Assembly: GCA_012845835.1 (NCBI GenBank)
Contig: JABAKD010000005.1
Span: forward strand, 14,191,205 to 14,255,204
Length of the DNA: 64,000 nucleotides
Source of the DNA: Undaria pinnatifida
Taxonomy: Eukaryota; Sar; Phaeophyceae; Laminariales; Alariaceae
Direction of reading: 5' to 3'
Both the position numbers and the translations under genes were made by a program. Every line of letters begins with the position of its first letter. Positions within the stretch are counted from its first letter, which is position 1. Below the pieces are notes generated by a model. It searched no databases. It saw only the letters and a list, made by a program, of their open reading frames with translations, and was not told the origin of the DNA. This document shows, piece by piece, positions 32,501-42,507 of the stretch.

Positions 32501-34158
32501 TCAGCCGCATCGGTACACTGTTAATAGTACTGTATCTATCTATCTTATGGAGTTTAGTGAAGAGTAGTGCAGTGTGGTGTAGTGTAGGGTAGGGTAGTGC
32601 AGCGTTTGACGTTTGATGTTTGACGTTTGATGTTCAATGTTTGATGTTCGATGTTTGATGTTTGATGTTTGATATTTTTTGATGTTCGATGTTCAATGTT
32701 CGATGTTTAACGTTCAATGTTTGATGTTCAATGTTCGATGCAGTGGTTCGGGATCAATGACTCGAGTGACCCCTTTGATCATTTCCGATCTTACGCAGCC
32801 GTGCTGTACTGTATTACCTGTACTACCAGGTATTAGCTCGTTTCGTTTCCGATGTTAACCCGCAATACCGCGGCAAGCTACGCTGGGCCGAAATAAGCGC
32901 CTGGAGTGTTTTTGTTCACGAGGCATTTGAAAGATTCACTCGTGCGAGTGGTTCAAACCCAGTATTTATAGTAGAAATAGGGACACACCCCTCTTGCCAT
33001 ACTTGCAAGCTCGATCTCAAGACGCGTATGCCAAACTCAATAAGGTCGTCGATTTCAATGGGCGACTTAAGAAGTTTAGGAACAACAAGCCTTTCTCGCG
33101 GCTCCCGTCTACGGTACCTGATCTTAATTCGGCTATTTCTTAAATTCACTAGAAGACAGGAAGTAAGACACATTAAAGAGAATCCCATCAATATGTGGAT
33201 GAAAACTGACCGTTTTTGGTAAACAAAACTTGGTGAAATTTCCGCCGGATCCTCAAACAAGAGTACGCAAAGAAAAATGTCGATGTGCCGGTAAATATTG
33301 ACGCCTTTCAGTGAAATTCTGGTGGGATGCTCGGTACCCTTTTTATTGAAGACTTGATTTACCGCCTCGGGCCGGTAAAACGCAAGAGGCTGAACGAGAA
33401 AAATGCTGAATGAACGGGAAGCACCAAGATTCCAGAAATAGCCCAGATCCCGGTTTGGTTTATTTAGGTGATTTTACCGTTTTCCATTATCTATTTCGAA
33501 CTTTACTCTGGTATGAGTTCCCTTTCAACTCGTGCTCCTACAAAAATCGGAGTATTATTTGGCATCGAGAACGAGTACTTGGACACGCTTAGTACGCACA
33601 ATGGAGGTTTTCTGCTATATTTCTCAATGTATCACCTTACGAAAATAGGACTACCATTAATGTATCACCGGTGGCCATAGACGAAGCCCAAATGGCAGGG
33701 TAACTGGTATTATGCGATCTCTACTAGCAATAAATTTGGGGTCGACAACCTCACTGTTTCATATGCAGGGACCCGTCTATGGTGGCACGCGTGACTCTGG
33801 AGCCGGGGCACACGGTGATTTTCAACAACCACCGCCTCCTGCACGGGAGGGAATCCTACAAGGTGAGCCTGGGTTTGCACAGTAGCGTGAATAGGTTTGT
33901 GATGTTTCAATTGACCGCAAGTTATCGCCACACTCGCTTGAACGACGTTTTGTTACACATACTTCGTGAGACACCCGGTGTGCCATGTTGCTATACTTCT
34001 TGTAGTTTAAACTGGACAAGATAGACGGTGACGAAATTTCCAATGACGGCGGCACGGTTACTTTTAGATCGAAGAGTTATGTGCGAACGTGGGAGCTACT
34101 TGGTACGGCGGCTGTGAGTACAGTGGGTCTCACGAATTGCACGTGTAAACATTCCTAA
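23353..34158 (+). CDS. Gamma-butyrobetaine/trimethyllysine dioxygenase family protein (spliced gene)
   Basis: Fe(II)/2-oxoglutarate hydroxylase of the carnitine-biosynthesis family (known members: BBOX1, TMLHE), probably soluble or mitochondrial. Exons: 23,353-23,580; 27,046-27,636; 28,387-28,596; 29,320-29,420; 33,769-33,862; a weakly supported last exon 34,006-34,158. Phases agree throughout (0, 0, 0, 2, 0) and borders are GT-AG. The first five exons give 408 codons, close to the family length. The order is a DUF971-like N-terminal domain (exon 1, start of exon 2) and a TauD-type jelly roll with metal ligands His and Asp in 'LHTDCVF' (exon 2), the distal His in 'RLLHGRESY' and the 2-oxoglutarate Arg beside it (exon 5). 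The zinc-binding Cys of the N-terminal domain are not seen. Trimethyllysine versus butyrobetaine specificity cannot be told from sequence alone. Confidence 0.85.
24040..24640 (+). repeat. Direct duplication of about 90 bp in intron 1
   Basis: 'gctgatacctcagaaa' through 'cagcgttgacaaaaa' and 'gcaacattt' occurs at 24,040-24,130 and again from 24,551, 511 bp apart, with moderate divergence. Confidence 0.7.
24889..24955. repeat. Degenerate telomeric-type tract in intron 1
   Basis: Reads like an eroded C-strand array (taaccctaatcctaacggta), followed by 'ggcctaaccctta' and two copies of 'aacccttaggatg'. Confidence 0.6.
27046..27636 (+). CDS. Dioxygenase exon 2 (TauD core, metal-binding HxD)
   Basis: 197 codons, acceptor cacacccag, donor CAG|GTGATC, phase 0 on both sides. 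Carries 'VPIARLRQHC', 'GRLKSHGIVVVRGVP', and 'YTTDYLALHTDCVF' with the first two iron ligands, ending at 'SEPPGLQ', which leads directly into exon 3. Intron 1 before it is 3.5 kb. Confidence 0.92.
28387..28596 (+). CDS. Dioxygenase exon 3
   Basis: 70 codons, acceptor gggttgcag, donor CGG|GTAAGT. Contains 'EGGASIYVDGFAVAERLR', a near-canonical segment of the family, then 'HPDAFEFL' and 'GPVFELGPLGNVQR'. Confidence 0.92.
29320..29420 (+). CDS. Dioxygenase exon 4
   Basis: 101 nt, acceptor cctacaaag, donor AAG|GTGCGG, ending in phase 2. Encodes 'LRYNDHHRTPLDYL' and 'EDIDRFYEYQKLL', the family's 'RYNN..R.P' and helix region. It joins in phase to exon 5 across a 4.3 kb intron. Confidence 0.9.
30478..30492. 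repeat. Short interstitial telomeric tract (intron 4)
   Basis: Two and a half GGTTAG units ('gggttagggttagg'), about 90 bp before a 27-bp minisatellite. Confidence 0.75.
30575..30862 (+). repeat. 27-bp minisatellite with two ordered unit types (intron 4)
   Basis: Ten nearly perfect units of 27 bp, 'cattggtgtagtaaacagta' plus 'aac' plus either 'gtga' or 'gcca'. The two types come in the order T C C C T C C T C C, so an 81-bp higher-order unit is visible. The length is a multiple of 3 and three frames stay open over the array, giving false ORFs. There are no spacers, so it is not a CRISPR array. Confidence 0.97.
30972..31153. other. GC-rich block of nested inverted repeats (intron 4)
   Basis: Contains hairpins GCGGGG..CCCCGC (30,972-30,989) and GGGGC-GAA-GCCCC (31,020-31,032). 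It also holds GGCTGCCGGG (31,051-31,060) pairing with CCCGGCAGCC (31,119-31,128), and GTGGATGAGCAC (31,061-31,072) pairing with GTGCTCGTCCAC (31,142-31,153). The last two pairs interleave, as in a pseudoknot. Open frames on the minus strand (30,882-31,442, up to 186 codons) have no recognised domain. Confidence 0.6.
32036..32062. repeat. Interstitial telomeric tract (intron 4)
   Basis: About four TTAGGG-type units with one extra A ('cattagggttagggttaagg' then 'ttaggg'). Confidence 0.85.
32594..32742 (+). repeat. 7-bp minisatellite (unit gtttgat), intron 4
   Basis: About 19 heptamers, mostly gtttgat, gtttgac, gttcgat and gttcaat, interrupted once by 'attttttgat'. Preceded by a 'gtgtagggtagggtagtg' stretch. 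Confidence 0.9.
33769..33862 (+). CDS. Dioxygenase exon 5 (distal His and 2OG-binding Arg)
   Basis: 94 nt, acceptor gtttcatatgcag, donor AAG|GTGAGC. Encodes 'VTLEPGHTVIFNNHRLLHGR', with the third iron ligand (His before GR) and the Arg that binds the 2-oxoglutarate carboxylate in this family. Confidence 0.92.
34006..34158 (+). CDS. Possible dioxygenase terminal exon
   Basis: After acceptor cttcttgtag the phase-0 frame is open for 50 codons to TAA and starts near 'KIDGDEISN', which weakly resembles the 'CY(I/L)..DE' segment that follows HGR in family members. The rest has no family resemblance. The true last exon may differ, or the 3' end may be decayed. Confidence 0.3.
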   Translation, partial: FKLDKIDGDEISNDGGTVTFRSKSYVRTWELLGTAAVSTVGLTNCTCKHS

Positions 34159-37100
34159 ACGTGATACGGGCAATGGCGTGTCAGTTTTCTGCTCTTCCAA
34201 CACCACGCAGCATGTGCGACAAGGCGAGCACGCGTCCGTACTAATAGTTTGGCCATAGGAATTCTGAATTTATTGTCTGTAGCCGCGGCCTTCCAGATGT
34301 CCCTTCACGGGCATTCGGACATAAATTGCGCTAGTAAAATGCGTATCAAACCAATCCTCCGCCGTTTGAAACTTGGCATGTGCAGGGACCGAGGCGCATG
34401 GTGGGATGCTACATTGGCATGGACGAAGCAAACTCCCAGGCACGCATGCAGGGGGTTTAAAAATTTGTGGCGAGATCCTTCGGGTTCGGGAAGGATGAAA
34501 TGGATCATCGAAATGGCGGCGACGTCCTGTCAGACATTTCTTGTCCTAGTAGTGTTGGAAACCTACGGCATTGGGTTGATTTCAATATTGCAATTTTTAG
34601 GAGAAATTCATATTTTTATGAATGCTAAGTTGCTCGTTGACCAGGTTGCGCCGTGAATCAAGTTCATAATAGCAGGGAGCTGCATGCTTGTTGATTTAAT
34701 AGCAACGGAATTTACACACTCAACATGAAGCTGAGAGCGTTTTCGTGCCGGGGACAGCACACAACCACCACACGCAGGTCGTGAACAGCTGATCCTCTAA
34801 GCGCAGCCCTACGACAGCAAAAAACCACAGCACAAAGCGAACAGGCCAAATATTCCCGACTACACCGCGATCGTACTTTTGGCGTTTGGGATCAGTCGGT
34901 TGGTGTAATGCGTGGCGCTGGAAAGTGCAGAGTAGAGTCGTCCAGCGCCTCCGTATGCTGTCAGACTGACGGAGGGATATCGGTAGAGTTGGAGGGGTAC
35001 CATGGGGGAGATTTCGTTTGCTTGTCGTGAGAGATAGATTCATGTGCTTGTTATTTCTTCGGGCATCGGGCCGTGAGCAGGGGACAGCCTCCGTATGCTG
35101 TCAGGCGGACGGTGGGGTAATAATAGTGCCTATGTTGGAGGGGTGCTATGAAGGAGGTTTCGTTTGTTTGTCGTTAGAGAGAGATCCACGTGCTGATCAT
35201 GCCCTAGAGCGTCGAGCAATGAGCGAGAGATAAATCGCAAACGACAATATCTTACATTATTATGCGATATAGAATGCTTCATTCTTCGTCGTTGACCTGC
35301 TGGCGAGAAGCTACTTTCTACTTGTGCGTCTGCACAGCGTGAAAACGTGAGTATCGAACTCTCATTCGATCGTACCCACAGGCAATATATGGGAAAAAAA
35401 TTCCTGAATGGATCGCATATCACGAAGCTTGCCAAGTGTAGTGTCAACCATTTTTCCTGTCGAACCGACAGCTGACACATCCTTCAAAATATTGAAATTT
35501 CCCCTGCCTCATCTCTTATGCGCGTCTGGTACGTTTCAGTCGCCGAGTCACGTCTCTTCCCTGGTAAGCACGCTTGAACAGTACTTACATCCGTAGACCA
35601 GTATACAACACACGCTCACGCGCGTACTTCGACAACCGTGGGACGCGTGTTTCACGCTCCATGCAAACTGCAACGTGACCACCCACAAATTCTGTTATTC
35701 CACGGACTTCTTCCCCGAACCATCGCAAGCAAAAACGTCATGGATATCCACTAACCCCGCCTCCTGCCCGGAACGCAAACTCGTCCTGTCATTCAACCTA
35801 CCAGTGTAGCCGCTAAGATTAAAAATCAGTGTTCTAACGCTCTTGATCGGTGTAACAAGCTGATGGTTCTATATTTTATTCTGTAGAACTATGGAAGCAC
35901 GAGACAGGGTTAGTGCCACCCCGAAACACGCCTACGAGCATATCCTGGAACCTGCTCTTACATACAGGCCTTTAGCACCTGTACCCTTGCCCAGGTATAG
36001 CTGTAGGAGTGATTCAGTCTGTAGTTTGCTCACAATCGCCCCGGCATATATCAACTGGAGAATGCTCGGTCACGTTGCCTCTCCAACCCCTGGTTGAAAC
36101 GTCTCACAAAAATGTGAGTTGTTGGAGAAAAGCCGGCGAGTGCACACCGTCGACCTGCTAGTCGACGTAGACACCAGCCAAACGCCAGAAAATCCACTGA
36201 AACGGGCCACGCCACCACTTGCACACTGTCGCCGAACCTCGCCCCAAACGCCATGCCCTCGATCGCGTTAAAAGAGCACAGACTATATATGAAGGCAGTA
36301 TCATGCTTGACCACAAGGTTTACTTTACGCTCAAAACACGGATCCGTGACAAGAACGTCCCATGCACCAACCATGTGATGCGAAGGGCTTCGCCACCAGC
36401 CCCCATCCATGTGGGGAGAGTGTCAAAGAGTAGGGTCCACAAGGAATCAATCGGTTAATGGTAGATGTTCAATACATGGTCAAATAAGTGTACTCAGAGT
36501 ATTGGGTATTCTGTGGAACCATGTGTTATATGTTGTTTACTTTGAGTATGGAAGAGGACACATGTATGGTACTGCACTCCACCAAGTAATAACGTGTTGA
36601 CGGGTCCCGTGCGTGAGATCGAAGTGTTTACTACTTCACGTGGGTACGATTGACCAGCGTGTCGACGTAGTAGATACTGCCATACGAGAAAACTTGTTAC
36701 ATTTAAGAAGAAAGAGACATGAGTGTTTGCACATCGACTTCACTCTTGACATCTGCATCTGAATTTGGACAGTTCATAGTGACATAAGCTTTTGTTGGAT
36801 AAATGAGAGCCCATTTAACGTGATCCATCATCGTCTAACCACCACCAGTCATGCTCGACCTCGTCTGGCTACGACTCTGGGTTAGCCTCTGACAACCGTC
36901 AACAGTCAGACACCACCACATTTATGTACTGTTATGAGCGTTAGCGTGTAACACACAGCGCATGAACACCCCCCTCGGTGGAGCACATGAATGGCTATTT
37001 TGCTGCAATATACTACGCAAGAAACTTGAAACCAAACTTGAGTCGAGTCGAACGGCACTGGAACAACGTGCAAGACGAAAAAATAAGCCAGGTGGACAGA

Positions 37101-37984
37101 CCGGCACGCTTCAGGCGATCTGCGTACTAGGTGGGGCTGACAGACACGAAAGGCGAAGCCCCGTGGACAGCCCGGCACCCTTGAGGGGTCCAGGGACAGA
37201 GTCGAACTGAAAGACGGGCAGGTCGGCACGCTTCAGCGGTCCACGGATATGATCGAACTGAGTTCGAGAAGAGACCCGACGGCATGGATCAGCACGGCAA
37301 CGCATTCAGAGCAGTCATGGAGGAGTCTGGAACTGTCGTGACATCAACCACAAGGGATATTCCAAGATTCGGTATCACCAAACCAGATATCTATCGACTA
37401 GTTTTACGATAGCCCCCCCCAAAACCATCGATTTTCTTCTACGAACGTTTCGTGGCTGCTCGATACGAGGAAGGATTCCATGAAACGATTATCTTGACGT
37501 TTTTTCTTGTTCGTGAAGGACTATAGACCGATGACGTCGGGGAGGGTGGCCAAGGGGACCGTATTTCAGGCGATTCGGCCGTGGGCTGGTTGCAAAACCA
37601 TTGATTTCGGTAGAGAAAGGTTGTGGGGGCTGCCGTAGAGTGCCTCCATCGCGCATGGAGCTCTTAGACCTGCCTAGGCTTGTCCACGTGAAACAAAAAC
37701 GTGCTTGAGGTTCTGAACGGATTGGTTAACCGGTACCGATTATCACTGTCAGTGGCACTCTGGGTACCCCGACGAATCTGGTGAAAATCCAACGCTGATG
37801 CGAGCGTGTGAGACCCTATTCCGCATACTGCACCTCGTCACTAGCTGCCCTGCAGATACATTGGTTCAATATGAAGACAGGAGTTAAGCGGGAGGTCTGT
37901 GACACGGACAGAAGGCGTGGAACGCTTTGTACACCAAGAAAAACAGCGAAAGCAAGGAATCACGGCGTGGTACGAGAAGCCTGT
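34159..37984. other. Intergenic stretch, no gene recognised
   Basis: Holds a two-copy tandem duplication at 34,946-35,226 and ORFs of up to 135 codons (34,249-34,656 plus; 36,051-36,410 minus) with no family resemblance. The right end may include the eroded 5' part or LTR of the copia element that becomes recognisable near 37,985. Confidence 0.4.
34946..35226 (+). repeat. Tandem duplication, period 141 bp, two copies
   Basis: 'gcctccgtatgctgtcag' starts at 34,946 and 35,087. Later 'gttggaggggt' and 'tttcgtttg(c/t)ttgtcgt' also recur at matching offsets. Confidence 0.8.
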
Positions 37985-39597
37985 AAACGTCGGGATGGAG
38001 CAAGGGCAAGAAACTGATGACTATACCATCAAGCTATTGGAGATTTGAGAGCGGCTGCATGAAATGGGAGGGAAGACCTCGGACGAGAGGTTTGAACATA
38101 TCATACTGCATGGCCTTTCACGGTCTAAACTTTGTCATCGACGAGATTCAAACAATAATGAGAAACTTGTACATCGACCGACTTTCGAGACAAGAACATG
38201 TCAACAATCTAGCTGGCGGAGGAGCGGCAATGACAACCACCTGACGACCACGGAAAGCACGATGCTACAATTGCCAAGAATTTAGACAATCAAATGAGAC
38301 CGCACAAACAGCAAGAAGGAGCGATCTGCTGCATCAAAACGGTTCTCGCTGCACATCTCGACGACGCACAGCGGTGCTGAGTGCAATGCTCAAAAACGGA
38401 AACACAACACGGAGAACCATCCACACGGATAAGTTCAAAGTGCCTACACAGCGAATGACTCGACGCAAAAGAAAACGAAGACTTCGAGTATGCCTTCGTG
38501 GCATCTGGGTGCAACTAGTCAATTAAATGCCAGGCAACTGCACGCACAACGAAGAGCATGGAAGCTACCGCTGACACACCCATGCTTGCTCCAAAACCCT
38601 TGACCGTGCTGGTGGAAAGCGGAGCACCTGGGCATTATATTGACGACGAACTTTCCTTGGATCAGAAAGGCAAACAGCTAACCTGCAAAGCATTCGAGAG
38701 ACCCAATAGGTTACTGACCGCAGGACGACACGTTCTACCGGTTACAGCGACCGGAAAAAAACACCGGCGCAGACGGCAACAAGCATCCGGCAGAACATGC
38801 GGGCTTGGTCGCACCTGGGAGACATGATCGTTACTTAGTACTACTACTGCTGCTTCTGCTGCTGTTGCTGCTGCCCAAACTCGAGGACAAGAACCGCGAA
38901 GGGGTATTCTGTGGGCACAACGTTAAAAGCAAAACATACCATAAATATATAGAACCAATACGGCGCGAGTGGCAGAGAGCCGCAACAGCATATTCATCGA
39001 GACCCCAGCATCGATGCTAGCTGATTCCACCGAAGACCAACACCGCCGGCGACGCCGTCAGGAGTCACGAAGACAGCTCGCCGGCAAAAAACACGGAAAG
39101 CATCATATCACGCACAGCAAACAAAAAGACAGAGTCCTGAAGAAACTGTCGAATTTCATGAGCAGGAACATGGGCCACTTCACATCAGCTGGCGAGATGG
39201 AGCCGGCCGCTGAAGGCGCCGGCAGTGACGAAACACTCGAGCCGACCCAGAGAGGAGCAATGCCGACAGGCCACTAACCGGCAGGCGCAGCAGGTATGAG
39301 CATACGCGCAAGTGGTGCCCTAACTCCGGTCTCATAGGAAGGACTAAACTCCCACCAGAAACGAGAACTGCGTAACATGGGGTCGGTCACTACCCCAATG
39401 GCAAATGACGCAGAGGTAGCGCACGAGAAAGAAAACGCGGCGGAATACGCGCTGGTAGGTGAGACCCAATACAGGTCAGACGGAGCACAAGGACAATAGC
39501 AGTATACCTTAACTACGCCCTAGGTACTGGAAACCCCGTCTCTGAGCGTAGTTCGGATGGGGAAGTCATTAAGATCCCGAACACATTCAAGGAAGCG

Positions 39598-40521
39598 ATG
39601 GAATCGCCACAAGTGAGCAAGTGGAAAGAATCCTCACGCAAGGAAATGGACAGCCTCCAGAAAAACGCAGTCTTCAACCCGATGTCTCGGGACGCAGTAC
39701 CAACGGAGCAAAAGGCGACCGGGACTAAATACGTCTTCACGGTTAAAGCCGATCACACGCTGAAAGGTAAAGTTGTGGTTCAGTACTGGGGACAAGTACT
39801 GGGAATTGACTGTGGCTGCACGTATTTGCCGCATTCAGAGTATCTTCTTGAGTTTTATCGCCTTGGGACGTCCAGTTGTAGCATCGAGTGATTCGTAGCC
39901 GAGAAGAGTCCTCACATACACCTCTTCCAGCACCTCGACGTTTAAATCCGCCGTCTGTACATCAAGCTGGAGCACTTTTTGGTCTTCACTCGTAGAAATG
40001 GCGTGTGCCATGAGGATACTCTTAGGGTTAGGGTTAGGATAACGCCTGTACGAGCTTCGTCAAAGCCCTCGCAACGGGTTCAACACAATCGACGATCAAC
40101 TGGGGGACATGAGGTTCGCGGTGACTGCGTCTGCCCCATGTGTCTACACCTTCGGCTTTAACGACAACCTCAGCGTTATGACCATGTACGTGGACGACCT
40201 CCTTCTTCTTGGAGGAGACACCCCGCTACTGAAGGGCCTTAACAGCCAGCTGATGGGCCGATTCGCCATGACCGAGACGTGGGAGACGTCTCGATGATGC
40301 TAGGCATGCCAATTGACAGAAACAGAGGGGCTAAGCCTCTTACCATTAGCCGACAGCACTACGACAGGTTAGTCCTGGCACAATTCGGAATGGCAGAATA
40401 CAACCCAGTCCATACGCCGGAAGCAAGAGGGGAGTTATTTCTCAAGCAATCGGGCACGATCCTGCTAGACTCTACGGGCATCCAACTAAACCAGGCCATC
40501 ACGGAGTCTCTGATGTTTTAG
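39598..40521 (+). pseudogene. Copia reverse transcriptase with an inverted internal segment
   Basis: The plus strand carries the RT start (39,598-39,845), then from about 39,844 to 40,020 the expected RT middle is found only on the minus strand ('VLQLDVQTADLN', 'EEVYVRTLLGYE', 'TGRPKAIKLKK'). The plus-strand reading resumes at 40,046 with 'LYELRQSP' and continues through the intact YVDD box (MYVDD near 40,185) and 'HTPEARGELFLKQ'. A TTAGGG tract sits at the right breakpoint (40,021-40,041). Several frameshifts add to the decay. Confidence 0.82.
40021..40041. repeat. Interstitial telomeric tract at inversion breakpoint in copia 1
   Basis: 'cttagggttagggttagg' separates the inverted RT middle from the RT part that continues on the plus strand. 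It has no counterpart in copia RTs. Confidence 0.9.
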
Positions 40522-41131
40522 AGACTATGCGCCCGCTACGACACCACCTATGCCGTCAAACTACGGCTGCCACGGGCAAGCGCAAGGCGCAAGAAGCGGG
40601 CTGCATCCTAAAACGCACGAAAGCAGTGCGAGGCAAAAACGCGGACCGAAGTGAACCGCGCATGAGGTTGAATTTGGACCAGAAGATGGAGGTTCTGTCA
40701 GACCTCCATTAGTCAGCTCAGACGTGGGCATCAATCGAATACCAGGAAGATATCGTCGAAGGGCAGCCGTTGGATCAGGCGGATTGCGTGACGGGGGATT
40801 TGAAGGGCGTGTCGGTGGAAGGTGGGAGTCTTCGGACAGCGAGCAGAAAGAAAAGGAGGTGGAGGATGAGGAGGATGACGAGTATGGAAACATCGGAGGC
40901 AAGCGTGCTGACCCACCGATTTACACAAAACTTTCCAATCACTTCGGCCCCCTAGCAAACTACGCGGCAGGGCGAGGTTTGGACGAGACCAGCTACTTGC
41001 TCTAGAGGGTACGGGCGCTGATGATTGAAGCGAATGCATCGAAGCCATCTCGCCAGACTCATGTCCGCGGGCGTATTTTGACGCGTACATTAATGAGAGC
41101 CGCTTTACTGCACATGTGTTGAATGAGTAGC

Positions 41132-41629
41132 TCATTTTCGGAGTTTACGTCTTGGTATTTTTTTCGTAATAACTTCTAGCCAACTTCTATAACGTGGGTG
41201 GCATTGTGTATTGTAGAGTGTTCTTCTTGAAACTGACGTAGAGCGTGCGGGAAGGAAATATGCTTGGGTCCGTATCATGCCTGTGCTCTTATTGTTGAAC
41301 GTATTCCCCTCTGCTTTTTCTTTGTTGAAAAGGTCTTTTGGGTAATTTCCTGTAGCTTTCATTGTAGGGTGTTCGAAAAGGTCTTTTGGGTAATTTCCTG
41401 TAGCTTTCATTGTAGGGTGTTCCCTTGTGATAGTTCTTCTAATGTCCACGGAACCGTCGATGCATAGTCTAATGAAACAATAACCATCGGGTTGTGCACA
41501 GACACACCTGCTGAGACACGCAGCGTTTATCGCGTAACATCTCGTGGACCAAATATCCTCTCGGCTGTCCAGGACTTGGTTTTCACCGCTGGGCAGTACA
41601 GCAGTACTGCACAACTGTATTTGCACCAA
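41132..41629 (-). CDS. Hypothetical ORF with tandem 16-residue repeat
   Basis: 165 codons from ATG to stop on the minus strand. It contains 'EHPTMKATGNYPKDLF' twice in a row (encoded by 41,422-41,375 and 41,374-41,327, essentially identical at DNA level). No domain is recognised and no signal peptide or TM segment is evident. It may be a chance frame, since the 48-bp duplication keeps any frame open. Confidence 0.2.
   Translation of the reverse strand: MVQIQLCSTAVLPSGENQVLDSREDIWSTRCYAINAACLSRCVCAQPDGYCFIRLCIDGSVDIRRTITREHPTMKATGNYPKDLFEHPTMKATGNYPKDLFNKEKAEGNTFNNKSTGMIRTQAYFLPARSTSVSRRTLYNTQCHPRYRSWLEVITKKIPRRKLRK
41327..41422 (+). repeat. 48-bp tandem duplication
   Basis: Two adjacent, essentially identical 48-bp units beginning 'gaaaaggtcttttgggtaat' at 41,327 and 41,375. 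The identity implies a recent event. Confidence 0.95.
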
Positions 41630-42357
41630 CCTGCTTGTTCCCTTCCTGCTACTAGGCGGCCTTGGGGTTCTATCCGCGTGGCGTCACTGATATCTATTCA
41701 ACCCCTGGCCGGTTGCATACACTACAGTGCAACTTTCACAAACCGTCGTTGTTGCCTACGTACGACTCTTTATCCTAATAATATCGCGAATTGTGCGTAT
41801 CCCCCCACTTTTGGGGGGTCTGAGAACTCCAACAGTGAGGGTATGCGCACTATTTAGGCTCTTATTCATATAGAGATTGTGCCCGCTAGAGTGAGGGGAA
41901 AATTGCCTGGAACATTCTCGCACTATAGACGGACCTCCACCGTATCGGCGGGATTGTGTATAAGGTGGATCACCGTGGTGACACTGCAGATGTCTATATG
42001 GTTAGAACTTGAGGGTTACTTGGTTCTATTGCTGCTGTTGTATATGCTAACTGGTAGCTCAGAGGTGTTCTTTACACGAAAGCCTTGAATGTTGGCCCAG
42101 TAGTAGGTGTGGTGTACGTCTATCAGTAGTACATTGTACAACCCAAACCTTTGAACATCTATCATAAGACGTCGTCAGGTAGGCTCGAATTCCAAACTTA
42201 CCACGATGAAGATATCCATTCTATAGTCTGTGTTTTCGAGTGAAGACGTCGGCCAGCGCCTAACGAAGGATATACTATTTCTCCTTCTCAGGATGCGGAG
42301 GTTCATTGTTTCAAGAGTTCAGCCAACCACAAAAAATGTACATATTTTCCGCTCGCA

Positions 42358-42507
42358 TTATGCTTCCGCCATCGTCGAACCCACCCCGTTGAGGATGTAG
42401 ACGTCCATGGTCCGTACTTGGGGGTAAGCGTCGACCAACGCCTGATGAAATACGTTCCCTGCGTCGGCGACTTGATATAGGAAGCTACTCAGTCCGCTCT
42501 CCGCGAC
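42358..42507 (-). other. Exon-like open stretch next to copia RT end
   Basis: Minus-strand frame with G/C-ending codons after an AG near 42,508, carrying 'FLYQVADAGNVFHQALVDAY' and a possible donor GTGGGT near 42,385. It follows the point (about 42,570) where the copia RT resemblance stops. It may be an exon of an unidentified host gene or more element sequence. Confidence 0.3.

Larger units (their letters stand above)
37985..40640 (+). mobile_element. Ty1/copia retrotransposon remnant (copia 1)
   Basis: Plus-strand order: gag ('DDYTIKLLEI', 'ERLHEMG.K.SDERFE', 37,990-38,240, with stop and frameshift); a Cys-containing knuckle-like phrase near 38,262; protease (38,558-38,820, 'LVESGAPGHYIDDEL'); the C-terminal edge of integrase ('KLEDKNREGVF', 38,875); a linker ('FIETP'); and RT from 39,598 ('KEMDSLQKNAVFNP', 'GQVLGIDCGCTY') to 'MYVDDLLLLGGDT' (40,180) and 'HYDRLVLAQFGMAEYNPVHT'. 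The integrase core is missing and its place is partly taken by a Leu-coding CTG-like microsatellite (38,838-38,872). LTRs were not identified. The RT contains a small inversion. Confidence 0.88.
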
